Source: Barnesiella sp. An55 (lineage in GTDB: Bacteria; Bacteroidota; Bacteroidia; Bacteroidales; Barnesiellaceae). Taken from it: a stretch of 54,633 bases of DNA. The notes under the pieces are model-generated. The model worked only from the letters and a program-made list of their open reading frames with translations, made no database searches and was not told where the DNA came from. The DNA is taken from NCBI RefSeq assembly GCF_002161555.1, contig NZ_NFHZ01000019.1, forward strand, positions 1 to 54,633. The letters run 5' to 3'. Below, piece by piece: positions 42,908-52,206 of the stretch (positions within the stretch are counted from its first letter, which is position 1; each line of letters opens with the position of its first letter). The translations under genes and the position numbers were made by a program.

Positions 42908-43094
42908 CAAGAGGCTGTCTCAAAATAGAAAATAGAGATAGGGTTACTTACAATCTATAAGCTACAACATAAAAATCTCCTGCTTTTAGTCCTATAATTG
43001 CAATAAACAAGGGCTAAAGCAGGAGATTTTTTACTTCTAGGTTTTAATCTATAAGATTTTTACTTTTGCAATTCTATTTTGAGACAGCCTCTTG
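42908..43094. mobile_element. MITE-like element with 23-bp terminal inverted repeats
   Basis: The 187-bp segment lies between purN and mrp. Its ends, 42908-42930 and 43072-43094, are perfect 23-bp inverted repeats beginning CAAGAGGCTGTCTCAAAATA, an insertion-sequence-like end. Inside is a second near-perfect inverted repeat, 42971-42992 with 43011-43032 (core TCTCCTGCTTTA, one indel). There is no transposase frame, and I see no clear target duplication. It is probably a non-autonomous element mobilised by a transposase elsewhere. It also forms a strong two-way hairpin between convergent genes. Confidence 0.75.
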
Positions 43095-43120
43095 TTTATA
43101 GGGTTACAGCTCGCAGGGAG

Positions 43121-44224
43121 TTACTTGTGAACCTCTACCCGTTGGGTCGAGGGGCGGGTGGCGTTGCGCTCGTCGGTAGCCTTGACCACAGCCTCGGCCA
43201 GCCGTTTGAAGGCCAGCCCGGTGACCGAGTCGTCGAGGGCTACGGGGTGTCCCGAGTCGCCGCTCTCACAGATGCTCTGCACGATGGGAATTTGTCCCAG
43301 CAGGGGTACGCCGGCCTCTTGGGCCAACCGCTTGCCGCCGTCTTTGCCGAAGAGGTAGTATTTGTTCTCGGGCAACTCGGCCGGGGTAAACCAACTCATG
43401 TTCTCGACCAGACCCAGGATGGGCACATTCACCTTGTCGCCGGTGAACATGCTGATGCCTTTGCGGGCATCGGCCAGAGCCACCTCTTGCGGGGTAGTCA
43501 CGACAATGGCGCCGGTAATGGCGAGTGTCTGCACGAGGGTGAGGTGTATGTCGCTGGTGCCCGGCGGCAGGTCGAGTACGAAGTAGTCGAGGTCGCCCCA
43601 GGCGCCGTCGGTGATGAGCTGCTTGAGGGCATTGCTGGCCATGCCGCCACGCCACAGCACGGCGTCGTTCTTCCGCACGAAGAAGCCGATGGAGAGAATC
43701 TTCACCCCATAGCGCTCGACGGGGAGGATGAGGTCGCGGCCGCCTATGTTCTCGGTATAGACATCGGTATCTTCGATATCGAACATGGTAGGTGCCGAGG
43801 GACCGAAGATATCGGCATCGAGCAGTCCTACCTTATAGCCCAGCCGGGCCAGAGCCACTGCCAGGTTCGAGGCGATGGTCGATTTGCCCACACCGCCTTT
43901 GCCCGACGATACGGCGATGATGTTCTTCACGCCGGGGAGCGGGTTCTCGGGGTTGGGTCGGGCTATCTGTTTGCTCTTGACGTTGATATTGCCTTTGATC
44001 TCCACGTCGGGGCTGACGAAGGTAAGGATGGCCGTCTCGGCGGCTTTTACGACCGAGCGGATGAAGGGGTCATTGGGCTTCTCGAAGATGATGGAGAAGC
44101 TCACCTTGTTGCCGTCGATGCGGATGTCGTCCTCGATCATACCATTGGCGACGAGGTCTTTTCCGTTGCCGGGATAACGCACCTTGGCCAGTGCGTCGAG
44201 TATCAGTTTAGGATATAGTTGCAT
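43121..44224 (-). CDS. mrp: Mrp/NBP35-family iron-sulphur cluster carrier ATPase
   Basis: This P-loop ATPase helps deliver Fe-S clusters to apo-proteins. The 367-residue protein has an N-terminal DUF59/MIP18-like domain (about 5-80), then the deviant Walker [19 protein letters not shown] (about 107-124), [13 protein letters not shown], and [15 protein letters not shown]. The C-terminal CXXC found in E. coli Mrp and Nbp35 after VENMSWF is absent here (it reads [14 protein letters not shown]), which I recall as usual in Bacteroidetes. How the cluster would bind is therefore open. It lies nine bases after trmB on the same strand. Confidence 0.93.
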   Translation of the reverse strand: MQLYPKLILDALAKVRYPGNGKDLVANGMIEDDIRIDGNKVSFSIIFEKPNDPFIRSVVKAAETAILTFVSPDVEIKGNINVKSKQIARPNPENPLPGVKNIIAVSSGKGGVGKSTIASNLAVALARLGYKVGLLDADIFGPSAPTMFDIEDTDVYTENIGGRDLILPVERYGVKILSIGFFVRKNDAVLWRGGMASNALKQLITDGAWGDLDYFVLDLPPGTSDIHLTLVQTLAITGAIVVTTPQEVALADARKGISMFTGDKVNVPILGLVENMSWFTPAELPENKYYLFGKDGGKRLAQEAGVPLLGQIPIVQSICESGDSGHPVALDDSVTGLAFKRLAEAVVKATDERNATRPSTQRVEVHK

Positions 44225-44233
44225 GATATAAAG

Positions 44234-45010
44234 TTATTTTGAGGTTGTATCTTCTTGACTGCTCTGTTTGCCGCTGCGTTTCCCCCGGTTGAAGCTCCGG
44301 TAGGAGTCGTAGGGAATGTCAACGTCGGGCTCGACAAATTGTTCGCGAGGCTGGCACACAAACCGTATGTACTTGATGGTCATGCCCCGTTCGAGCCATT
44401 GTTGCTCATAGAAGGTTTTTATTTCGAGTATGTCGTCGGCGATACCCGAGTGATAGAGGTCGTCGGTGGCCACCTGCACGGGGTAGCCGTTGGCCTTGAC
44501 CATTTCGCAGGTATAGGTGTACATGAAGGGACTGTCGCTCTTGAGGTGGATGAGCCCGTCGGGGGTAAGAATCTGCTGGTAGAGCTGCATGAAGCGGGTC
44601 GAGGTGAGCCGCTTGCGCACCTTTTTCATCTGCGGGTCGGGGAAGGTAATCCATATCTCCGACACTTCGCCCGGGGCAAAGAAGCGATCGATGAGCTCGA
44701 TGTGGGTGCGCAGGAAGGCTACATTGGGGATACCTTCCTCGAGGGCCTGTTTGGCCCCGCTCCACATGCGGGCCCCCTTGATGTCGATGCCGATGAAGTT
44801 CTTTTGGGGGAATCGTTTGGCCAGCCCCACGGCATATTCGCCCTTGCCGCAGCCCAGCTCGAGCACGATGGGGTTGCTGTTCTTGAAGAAACTCTCGCCC
44901 CATTTGCCTCGCATCTCAAATTCCCGTTCCTTCAACAGGGCGAAGGGGTATTGGAATACGTGGGGGTAACCCTGCAGATCGTCAAATTTTTTCAGTTTGT
45001 TTTTTCCCAT
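44234..45010 (-). CDS. trmB: tRNA (guanine46-N7)-methyltransferase TrmB
   Basis: This SAM-dependent enzyme makes m7G46 in the variable loop of tRNA. The 258-residue protein shows the SAM loop [15 protein letters not shown] (near residue 50), the [16 protein letters not shown] segment, and the diagnostic [20 protein letters not shown] followed by [13 protein letters not shown]. The C-terminus is basic and low-complexity ([17 protein letters not shown]). It is 25 bases downstream of the BspA-like gene and nine bases before mrp, so all three may share a transcript. Confidence 0.95.
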   Translation of the reverse strand: MGKNKLKKFDDLQGYPHVFQYPFALLKEREFEMRGKWGESFFKNSNPIVLELGCGKGEYAVGLAKRFPQKNFIGIDIKGARMWSGAKQALEEGIPNVAFLRTHIELIDRFFAPGEVSEIWITFPDPQMKKVRKRLTSTRFMQLYQQILTPDGLIHLKSDSPFMYTYTCEMVKANGYPVQVATDDLYHSGIADDILEIKTFYEQQWLERGMTIKYIRFVCQPREQFVEPDVDIPYDSYRSFNRGKRSGKQSSQEDTTSK

Positions 45011-45035
45011 ATTGAATTTAGCTCTTTTCGGCGGA

Positions 45036-46529
45036 TTATCGACCCACCTTCAGGTGATGGTATTTGCCCGATTGCATTTGTATGGAGAGGACAAACAGGC
45101 GCCCTGTGTATGGTGTCGTGTCGATGTTCCATTCGGTAGTCTCTCCCTCTCCGCGGTGTACAAGGCGCCCGTCGAGGGTGTAGAGGGCAACTTGCCGCAT
45201 GGGGGTGGTCGATTTGATTACGAGTGTTTCGTGTACGAAGTAGGCCTGGAGCGAGTTGTCGGCGGCTACCTCCTGCTTGTCGGAGAAGTGGCGGATGTCG
45301 AATTCCTGCCACTGAGGTGCCGTGCGATAGAGCTCGAAGCTCTCGTCGGGAGCTCCCAACTTGCAATTGGCTTGCGGCACCTGACAGAAGACCGCCTCGC
45401 CCAGCATCGGGGGCTCGGTGGGGTAGGCCATGAGCGCTGCCAGGCGTGTGCAGTTGTCGAACGCGTGGTCGCCAATGTAGGTTACCGTCGAGGGTATCGA
45501 GGCCGTGTAGAGCTGCCGCATTCCGTAGAAAGGCCATCGCCCTATCTGTTCGAGCCCCTCGGGCAGGAACGTGAGGTGTATCATGCGGCTGCATCCGGCA
45601 AAGGCATAGTCGCCAATCTGGCGCAGCGAGGCGGGCAGGCTGCACTCGACGAGAGCCGTGCAATAGTAGAAGGCCCCTTCGTCGATTCGTTCGATTGTCT
45701 GGGGAGCCGCTACCGAGGTGAGGCTCGTGCAGTGGTCGAAGGTGTAGGCCGGCAGGCTGGGCAGTGAGACTTGCTCCATCTCGACCTGTGTCAGCGAGGT
45801 GCAGTAGGCAAAGCAACTTTCGCCCAACTTTTGCAGGTTCGAGGGGAGTGTGATGGCTGTGAGCGATGAGCATCCGGCAAAACATTTGTCGCCAATCGTC
45901 TGCAACGAGGCGGGCAAGGTCGCCGAGGACAGGCGTGTGCAGTTTTGGAATGCGTTTGCTCCGATCGATTGCAGGGGAGCCTCCTCGAGGTCCAGACTGG
46001 TATAAGCGGTGCATTGGGCAAAACTGTATTCGCCTATGTGTTGCAGGGTGGCCGGGAGGGGCGAGTCGAGAGCCGAGCAGCCCGAGAAGGCCATGTCGCC
46101 TATTGTTTGCAGCTGGTCGCCCCATTCGACAGTAGTCAGGGCCGGGCATCCGGCGAAGGCAGCCGAGCCTATGGCTTGCGTGGATTGTGGTAATTTTACC
46201 GCTATGAGGGATTGGAATCCCATGAAGGTATAGCTTGGGAAGGCATTGGCCTCGAATCGCGATTGGTTGCCCAGGTAGGTGTCGCGGCTGTCGTAGGCGG
46301 CAATCGAGCACTCCCGCAGATCGATATCGGTCAAGTGGGTGAGCGAGTCGCTTATGTAGGTCAGGTCGCGTGCGTCGATGGTGCCCGAGACGGTGAGCTG
46401 GGTAATCGATTGGCCCGAGGTGGCGATGTGGCTTTGCAGTTCGCCCGCTTCGGTGCGGCAGGTGTAGGGGGCTGCCAGCAAACCGGGCCCGCAGAACAGT
46501 AGTAGTGTGATATATAGTAACTGTTTCAT
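45036..46529 (-). CDS. BspA-like leucine-rich repeat surface protein
   Basis: The product is a 497-residue exported protein. From the ATG at 46529, a signal peptide ends near residue 19 (GLLAA). The mature part carries about ten LRR_5 (BspA-type) repeats with the pattern LPxxLxxIGxxAFxxCxxL (for example [19 protein letters not shown] and [19 protein letters not shown]). A C-terminal module (about 425-497, [14 protein letters not shown] ... YHHLKVGR) resembles a type IX secretion sorting domain. BspA-like repeats mediate adhesion in related oral and gut species. The promoter -7 box TATCTTTG (minus strand) lies at 46560-46567, which excludes longer starts. Confidence 0.88.
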   Translation of the reverse strand: MKQLLYITLLLFCGPGLLAAPYTCRTEAGELQSHIATSGQSITQLTVSGTIDARDLTYISDSLTHLTDIDLRECSIAAYDSRDTYLGNQSRFEANAFPSYTFMGFQSLIAVKLPQSTQAIGSAAFAGCPALTTVEWGDQLQTIGDMAFSGCSALDSPLPATLQHIGEYSFAQCTAYTSLDLEEAPLQSIGANAFQNCTRLSSATLPASLQTIGDKCFAGCSSLTAITLPSNLQKLGESCFAYCTSLTQVEMEQVSLPSLPAYTFDHCTSLTSVAAPQTIERIDEGAFYYCTALVECSLPASLRQIGDYAFAGCSRMIHLTFLPEGLEQIGRWPFYGMRQLYTASIPSTVTYIGDHAFDNCTRLAALMAYPTEPPMLGEAVFCQVPQANCKLGAPDESFELYRTAPQWQEFDIRHFSDKQEVAADNSLQAYFVHETLVIKSTTPMRQVALYTLDGRLVHRGEGETTEWNIDTTPYTGRLFVLSIQMQSGKYHHLKVGR

Positions 46530-46665
46530 CCCTGTAATAAACCGCTCGTGATTTGGGTGCAAAGATAGCACAAAAAAGAGAGAGAAAAAAAGTTTTATTT
46601 GCCGGGGATTGTGCCCGGGTATGCCGCTATGTGTCGGGCCAACTTGCTCCTTTTCTCTATTGGTC

Positions 46666-47013
46666 TCACTCCCGGATGAGCCGGTAGCGGGCACCGTGGT
46701 CGAGGATAAAGTTGAGAATCTCCTCGAAGAGCGCTTCGACTCCCGAGGGTACGGACGTGTTGCTGGTGTCGCCATACCGGTCGAATAGCGTTTGGGGTAT
46801 GGCTTCGGGAGCAATTCCCAGACGGTCGGCCAGGAGGGTAGCTTCGCCTCGATCGAGCGTGGCCGTGATTTTGTGGTCTCGGGTGTGGTCGTCGTGGTCG
46901 ATAAACTCGAGCTGGATGGCCAGCTCGTGCCGCGGACCCTCCCATACGGTAATCGACGACCATAGTTCGATATCGTCGTTCGACTCGATGATAACCTGTT
47001 TTAAGGTGCGCAT
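46666..47013 (-). CDS. Hypothetical protein next to the S24 regulator
   Basis: The product is a 115-residue soluble protein that I do not recognise. It begins MRTLKQVIIESNDDIELWSS and contains charged segments (EFIDHDDHTRDHKITATLDRGEATLLADRLGIA) and a C-terminal helix (GVEALFEEILNFILDHGARYRL). No signal, membrane helix or known motif is visible. It starts 22 bases after the XRE-S24 regulator stop on the same strand and is probably co-transcribed and co-regulated with it. A partner, accessory or stress role could be imagined, but nothing in the sequence shows it. Confidence 0.65.
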   Translation of the reverse strand: MRTLKQVIIESNDDIELWSSITVWEGPRHELAIQLEFIDHDDHTRDHKITATLDRGEATLLADRLGIAPEAIPQTLFDRYGDTSNTSVPSGVEALFEEILNFILDHGARYRLIRE

Positions 47014-47035
47014 GATTCAGTCGTTTTACGGGTGG

Positions 47036-47746
47036 TTAAATGCGGTTATCGATGCGGATAATGTTCTCGACAATGAAGAGGTCGCGGATGTCGCGCTTCT
47101 CGATTTCGATATCGTCATACTCTTTGTTTTCACTGCGCAGGATTACCCGGTCGGGGTTCTCGTGCTTGCGCACATATTTGACCATGCGGTAGTCGTCGAG
47201 CAGCACGACGTAGATCTGACCCCAGAAGATGAGGTTGGGGTTCTTGATTTCGCGGATGGCAATCATGTCGCCGTTGTTGATGACCGGTTTCATGCTGTCG
47301 CCGCTTACCTTGACGATGCTGCAGTCGGGGTTGATGAAGGGAACGTCGATACTGCCGATAACCAGGTCGTCGGTGAACATGCGTTCGCGCCCCAGATTCC
47401 CGGCCGTGACGTCGAGTCCATATACTTTGGCCCCGTTGCGCACCTCGGGTACGATGGCCCCCGAGGGAAGGGTGAGGGTGCGTATGTGGGTGTGGGTGTC
47501 GTTACTCCCCGTATCAACTATGTTGGAGCTGTACATGGGGCCTGTTCCCGTACAGAGCCACTCTTTCGAGACCCCCAACTCGACTACGATTTTGTTGATA
47601 AGCGAGTCGCTTATGGGTAATTTACCAGTCAAATGCTTCGAAAAGTTGGATGCGTCGATGGCAATACGTTTGGCAAACTCCGATTGGGTGATTCCTTGAT
47701 TCTCGATTAAGGTTTTGATTCTGATTATTTTATCGTCATTCTTCAT
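47036..47746 (-). CDS. XRE-family regulator with S24 (LexA/CI-type) peptidase domain
   Basis: The product is a 236-residue repressor-like protein. Residues 7-65 form a helix-turn-helix of the XRE type (IKTLIENQGITQSEFAKRIAIDASNFSKHLTGK). The C-terminal S24 domain (about 125-236) has the catalytic serine S151 in VSGDSMKP and lysine K190 in YRMVKYVRK, so self-cleavage on a stress signal is possible. The cleavage site cannot be fixed by eye. It is divergent from the small gene at 48023, and a perfect 20-bp palindrome lies between the two promoters, a likely operator. No prophage genes surround it. Confidence 0.9.
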   Translation of the reverse strand: MKNDDKIIRIKTLIENQGITQSEFAKRIAIDASNFSKHLTGKLPISDSLINKIVVELGVSKEWLCTGTGPMYSSNIVDTGSNDTHTHIRTLTLPSGAIVPEVRNGAKVYGLDVTAGNLGRERMFTDDLVIGSIDVPFINPDCSIVKVSGDSMKPVINNGDMIAIREIKNPNLIFWGQIYVVLLDDYRMVKYVRKHENPDRVILRSENKEYDDIEIEKRDIRDLFIVENIIRIDNRI

Positions 47747-47785
47747 ACGGGTATAAATTTTAAATGGTAAAATTACCCTTAATAA

Positions 47786-47868
47786 TTTGCATACTGTGAT
47801 TTTATGTGGTATATTTGTGTGGTATTAATACCACACACAAAGGTATGAAACTTTTTTGGATAAACGAA
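47786..47868. promoter_or_regulatory. Divergent promoters around a 20-bp palindromic operator
   Basis: Rightward promoter: TTTG (47786-47789), 20-base spacer, TATATTTG (47810-47817). Leftward -7 box: TACCTTTG (minus strand, 47838-47845). A perfect 20-bp palindrome, GTGTGGTATTAATACCACAC (47817-47836), fits exactly between the two -7 boxes. A protein bound there would block both start sites. A partial half-site ATGTGGTAT precedes it (47804-47812). The XRE-S24 protein encoded next door is the obvious candidate ligand. Confidence 0.75.
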
Positions 47869-47900
47869 ATAATCGACTAATAATTAACATATTTGATGAT

Positions 47901-47996
47901 ATTCTGCCGGGGTATATTACCTATGTGATTTATAAACAGAGGGAGAGTTGCACAGGCAAAACAGGTAAAAGCAGTGTGAATATACCCTGGCAGAAT
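47901..47996 (+). other. Long-stem structure in the leader of the small divergent gene
   Basis: The 18-base arms 47901-47918 and 47979-47996 pair with a single G-T mismatch around a 60-base loop. They lie in the roughly 200-base untranslated leader between the rightward promoter and the ATG at 48023. The shape could be a regulatory RNA structure, a small RNA or a tiny MITE. I see no target duplication and no reading frame inside. Confidence 0.6.
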
Positions 47997-48022
47997 GGAT
48001 TCGAAAGAAAGGAGCAAATGAT

Positions 48023-48343
48023 ATGATGACGATTGAATGGGAAGCACCGGCCCTGGCAGCCCTGGCTGTATCGCACTGGCTGGTGGCCTATGAGCGCGAC
48101 GAGTCACCGCGGAAGCGGGTGCGGCATGAGACCGAGATTGAGTTTGACGGTGTGGCCTACATGCTGATGTGTGAGATTGGTTTGGCCGAGCGGGAGCATC
48201 GGGCCGTGTCGATGATTTGTGGCATTGAACCGCAATATACCGATATGCCGGTGCGTGTGACCGGCAACATGGGTAAGGCCGTGGGCGATATTTTGCCGGT
48301 GCTGAATAACTTTTTGTCGAGTTATGGTGTTGTATATGTGTGA
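48023..48343 (+). CDS. Hypothetical protein divergent from the S24 regulator
   Basis: The product is a 106-residue protein of unknown family. The start has a strong AAAGGAG eight bases upstream of the tandem ATGATG. The sequence (MMTIEWEAPALAALAVSHWLVAYERDESPRKRVRH ... MLMCEIGLAEREHRAVSMICGIEPQYTDMPVRV) shows no signal peptide or known motif. The C-terminus is hydrophobic (ILPVLNNFLSSYGVVYV). It is probably under control of the XRE-S24 protein through the palindrome at 47817-47836, and its mRNA would carry the structure at 47901-47996. An effector of that regulator is a reasonable guess only. Confidence 0.65.
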   Translation: MMTIEWEAPALAALAVSHWLVAYERDESPRKRVRHETEIEFDGVAYMLMCEIGLAEREHRAVSMICGIEPQYTDMPVRVTGNMGKAVGDILPVLNNFLSSYGVVYV

Positions 48344-48444
48344 ACGATGTGTTTTTGTGGTAAATCCGAGAGGTGTGGCGTGGCACAAAGAAGGATGCCT
48401 TTGAGGGTATATAGCGAGGGTGTACCTGTCGGATTGAGACAAAA

Positions 48445-48472
48445 AAAGCCGACCCAGCAGTGGGTCGGCTTT
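48445..48472. terminator. Hairpin terminator between gapA and the small divergent gene
   Basis: The perfect 12-bp arms AAAGCCGACCCA (48445-48456) and TGGGTCGGCTTT (48461-48472) enclose the loop GCAG. A-rich and T-containing flanks on the two sides let it work in both directions. Confidence 0.85.
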
Positions 48473-48498
48473 CTTGTGAATTATCTGTGAGATAATGA

Positions 48499-49521
<1,023 letters not shown>

Positions 49522-49610
49522 TTAAGTGTTTATTGAATAAAAATAATGTCTCGCGTTTTTTCTTCTCTTTTGCCTTGCTCTCTTAAAAACAATTGCTCTT
49601 GTCCTATTGT

Positions 49611-49685
49611 TTAACAACCGCATGGAGTTGCGCAACTGCTCATGAGGAGGAGCAAAACCAGCAAGAAGGCAATTTTATATTTCAT
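49611..49685 (-). CDS. Tiny 24-residue lipoprotein
   Basis: A complete small frame starts at the ATG at 49685 and ends TAA at 49611. The peptide starts MKYKIAFLLVLLLLMSSC and ends ATPCGC. This is a textbook lipoprotein signal with lipobox MSSC18, followed by only six residues, two of them cysteine. Support: AGGAG lies 12-16 bases upstream and a -7 box TACCTTTG (minus strand) lies at 49718-49725. It is 101 bases upstream of gapA on the same strand. Similar very short lipoproteins (entericidin-like) exist, but I recognise no family. Confidence 0.65.
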   Translation of the reverse strand: MKYKIAFLLVLLLLMSSCATPCGC

Positions 49686-49835
49686 AATTTTATACTTTAC
49701 TCCTAAAATTGCAGTGCAAAGGTATATATTTTTTTTGAATACAATGTATGCGAATGTGAAAATAAAAGAAAAATTTCTTTATTTGCATATCCTTGAATGT
49801 GAGTAATCTATCTGATCATACTAAATTGTACCGTT

Positions 49836-50279
49836 ATGAAAAGTTCTTTTTGGACCGACTTTAAAAATTTTGCGATGCGAGGCAACGTGATCGACCTGGC
49901 TGTGGGTGTGATTATTGGTGGGGCTTTTGGCAAAATAGTCTCGTCGCTGGTGGCCGATATCATCATGCCGGTTTTGGGCGTGCTGGTGGGGGGTATCAAC
50001 TTTACCGATTTGAAATGGGTGATGAAGGCTCCCCGCGAGGTCAACGGGGTGGAGCAGGCGGCTGTTACGCTCAACTATGGGAATTTCTTGCAGACGACGT
50101 TCGATTTTCTCATTATCGCTTTTTCGATATTCCTGTTTATCAAACTGGTAACTCGTATCACCGAGAAGCGTAAGGCTCAAGCAAAGGCCCAGGCTCAGGC
50201 GGCTCCTCCCGAGCCTTCGCCCGAGGTGAAATTGCTCACCGAGATCAGGGACCTGTTGAAGGCTCAGGAGTCCAAATAG
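49836..50279 (+). CDS. mscL: Large-conductance mechanosensitive channel MscL
   Basis: This inner-membrane channel opens under membrane tension to release solutes on osmotic downshock. The 147-residue protein shows the N-terminal amphipathic helix ([49 protein letters not shown]) leading into TM1. A periplasmic loop (residues about 50-75) follows, then TM2 ([20 protein letters not shown]) and a cytoplasmic helix ([17 protein letters not shown]). The usual hydrophobic gate residues in TM1 are present. It is a single gene, divergent from the gapA unit, followed by the terminator at 50295-50335. Confidence 0.95.
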   Translation: MKSSFWTDFKNFAMRGNVIDLAVGVIIGGAFGKIVSSLVADIIMPVLGVLVGGINFTDLKWVMKAPREVNGVEQAAVTLNYGNFLQTTFDFLIIAFSIFLFIKLVTRITEKRKAQAKAQAQAAPPEPSPEVKLLTEIRDLLKAQESK

Positions 50280-50294
50280 CAGGGCTATGAAACA

Positions 50295-50335
50295 CCGAGA
50301 GAGACCTTCGCCGGGTGGCAGGAGGTCTCTCTCGG
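50295..50335. terminator. Hairpin terminator between mscL and panB
   Basis: The perfect 13-bp arms CCGAGAGAGACCT (50295-50307) and AGGTCTCTCTCGG (50323-50335) lie between converging mscL and panB. Confidence 0.8.
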
Positions 50336-50360
50336 GTATATGTGTTTGTCGCGTAGCGAT

Positions 50361-51179
50361 TTAATACTGCTCTTTCTCGTTGGGGAAGTCGCGGGTCTTT
50401 ACATCTTTGATATAGGCTTGTACGGCCTCGGTGATGGTGGTGCTCAAGTCGGCATACCGACGGAGGAACCGGGGCGAGAACCCTTTGTTGATACCCAACA
50501 TGTCGTGCATCACGAGCACTTGACCGTCCACACCGCCGCCGGCTCCGATGCCGATCACGGGGATAGTCAGCTCTTGAGCTACCCGGGCTGCCAGCGTGGC
50601 TGGAATCTTCTCGAGCACGAGGGCAAAGCAGCCAATCTCTTCGAGCAAGTGAGCATCCTCGATGAGCTTGTTGGCTTCGGCCTCTTCGCGAGCCCGCACG
50701 GTATAGGTGCCGAATTTGTTGATCGACTGGGGGGTGAGTCCCAGGTGACCCATGATGGGGATACCGGCACTGAGTATGCGCTCTACCGATTCGCGAATTT
50801 CGGCACCGCCTTCCATCTTCACGCAGTCGGCGTGTGTCTCTTTCATGATGCGGATGGCCGAAGCTACAGCCTCTTTCGAGTTACCTTGATACGACCCGAA
50901 AGGCATATCGACCACGACCAGGGCCCGTTTGACGGCGCGCACGACCGACTTGCCGTGGTAAATCATCTGGTCGAGGGTAATGGGCAGGGTGGTCACATTG
51001 CCCGCCATTACATTGGAGGCCGAGTCGCCTACCAGAATCACGTCGATTCCGGCCTGGTCTATAAGAGTCGCCATGGAAAAGTCATAGGCGGTCAACATCG
51101 AGATTTTTTCACCGCGGAGTTTCATCTCCATCAGGCGGTGAGTCGTTACTTTACGAGTGTCTTCGGTATAAGTTGACAT
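50361..51179 (-). CDS. panB: 3-methyl-2-oxobutanoate hydroxymethyltransferase PanB
   Basis: This enzyme makes ketopantoate from 2-oxoisovalerate and methylene-tetrahydrofolate, the first step of pantothenate (coenzyme A) synthesis. The 272-residue protein has [33 protein letters not shown], where D and the VGDS block bind magnesium and substrate. VKMEGG and [14 protein letters not shown], and [24 protein letters not shown], complete the signature. The start at 51179 ([11 protein letters not shown]) is preferred; the upstream in-frame start has no support. It is a single gene in this window; panC and panD are not seen. Confidence 0.95.
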   Translation of the reverse strand: MSTYTEDTRKVTTHRLMEMKLRGEKISMLTAYDFSMATLIDQAGIDVILVGDSASNVMAGNVTTLPITLDQMIYHGKSVVRAVKRALVVVDMPFGSYQGNSKEAVASAIRIMKETHADCVKMEGGAEIRESVERILSAGIPIMGHLGLTPQSINKFGTYTVRAREEAEANKLIEDAHLLEEIGCFALVLEKIPATLAARVAQELTIPVIGIGAGGGVDGQVLVMHDMLGINKGFSPRFLRRYADLSTTITEAVQAYIKDVKTRDFPNEKEQY

Positions 51180-51330
51180 AATTTTTTGTGTGTTTGAATT
51201 TGGGGGCAAAGGTACACCAAATTTTTATATTGACACCTTTTTTACTTTTTAATCTCAAATTTGTTAGTATTCGGGCGATGCCGATGTCGATGTGCTTGAG
51301 TCGTTTCCCTGCGTGAATCCTTTGTCTCGG

Positions 51331-51362
51331 TTTGTTTCTACACCGGCCTTTCACTATCTTTG
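51331..51362 (+). promoter_or_regulatory. Promoter of the TPR gene, copy of the dispersed promoter repeat
   Basis: TTTG (51331-51334), a 20-base spacer ending CTTTCAC, and TATCTTTG (51355-51362) lie 24 bases before the ATG at 51387. The spacer matches the spacers of the copies at 3191-3312 and 51982, so this is the same repeat in plus orientation. Confidence 0.75.
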
Positions 51363-51386
51363 CCGTATGATAAAACGAAAAAGGAT

Positions 51387-51659
51387 ATGATTTCAATCGA
51401 AGATATCAACAAGCTTATTGGCGAAAATAACTTGGAGCAGGCTCTCGTCCACCTCGAGGAACGCCTGGCCGGCAACCCGCAGGACGATGCCGCTTATTAC
51501 CTCAAAGGGTCGCTTTTCTGGAAACAGGGTAACTGGAAACTGGCTATCGAGAATTATCTGAAGGCTACCGAAATCAACCCCGAGAGCCCTGCCCGGCAAG
51601 CCTACGAGATGGTAATGGAGATTATCAACTTCTCCAATCCCGACCTCTATAACCCTTGA
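51387..51659 (+). CDS. Small TPR-repeat protein
   Basis: The product is a 90-residue protein containing about one and a half tetratricopeptide repeats: LEQALVHLEERLAGNPQDDAAYYLKGSLFWKQGNWKLAIENYLKATEINPESPARQAYEMV. There is no signal or membrane segment, so a cytoplasmic adaptor-like protein is likely. The start at 51387 has AAAAAGGAT upstream and a repeat-borne promoter at 51331-51362. The earlier in-frame start would begin inside the -7 box. Its partner is unknown. It faces the small membrane protein at 51670, only 10 bases away, with no hairpin between. Confidence 0.8.
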   Translation: MISIEDINKLIGENNLEQALVHLEERLAGNPQDDAAYYLKGSLFWKQGNWKLAIENYLKATEINPESPARQAYEMVMEIINFSNPDLYNP

Positions 51660-51669
51660 TCCCGAATCC

Positions 51670-51963
51670 CTATGCAACCAGCATGGCCATGGCTATGTAA
51701 ACCAGAATCTGGAGCCCCTGCAGAATCCACGATACCTCGCGGCGTGAAGCGTAAACTCGATAGCTAATCCAGGTAGAGAGTACCACATACAGCGGCAATA
51801 ACATGACAAATGCCCACGGCAGGCTGTTGTCGGTGCCGCTGTTGGTAAACGTTTCGGTAGCCCGGCTCATGAGCCAGGGCCAGGCGAAGATTGGCAAAGC
51901 GGTTATCAGTATCAATACTTTGAACCAGCCGGGCACTTTGCGTGAATAGTTTTCCTTTTCCAT
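51670..51963 (-). CDS. Small three-helix membrane protein, unknown function
   Basis: The product is a 97-residue integral membrane protein. Three hydrophobic segments are visible: VLILITALPIFAWPWLM (about 16-32), PWAFVMLLPLYVVLSTWISY (about 49-68) and WILQGLQILVYIAMAMLVA (about 79-97). A basic N-terminus (MEKENYSRKVPGW) suggests that end is cytoplasmic. No family is recognised. The start is the ATG at 51963, 18 bases after a repeat-borne -7 box TATCTTTA (minus strand, 51982-51989). Confidence 0.75.
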   Translation of the reverse strand: MEKENYSRKVPGWFKVLILITALPIFAWPWLMSRATETFTNSGTDNSLPWAFVMLLPLYVVLSTWISYRVYASRREVSWILQGLQILVYIAMAMLVA

Positions 51964-51981
51964 CGCTCAAATATTTTTTTG

Positions 51982-52060
51982 TAAAGATAGTGAAAGGCGA
52001 GTGCAGAGACAAACGAAATCCCTGTGGAATTTCGAGCTCGGATATGCCGGTTTGCCTTTC
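51982..52060. repeat. Promoter-bearing dispersed repeat, minus-facing copy
   Basis: This copy begins TAAAGATAGTGAAAGGCGAG and resembles the copy at 3191-3270 over about 80 bases. On the minus strand it holds TTTG (52010-52013), a 20-base spacer ending CTTTCAC, and TATCTTTA (51982-51989), a promoter for the membrane protein gene at 51670-51963. Confidence 0.75.
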
Positions 52061-52206
52061 CCTTCTATTTATATATAAGAGAAAGGCGGGGTTGAGGTAA
52101 ATGCTTCAGGGAATGTAAATTTGGACCCAATTGCCTCATTCCTTCTCAAAATAATATTACATTTGTGGGTCAAATTATTCATTGGATGAAATAAAGATTC
52201 GAGATT

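Noticed and set aside
46666-48343. A prophage around the XRE-S24 regulator
   Set aside because: No integrase, structural, replication or lysis genes flank it; the neighbours are the BspA-like gene and gapA.
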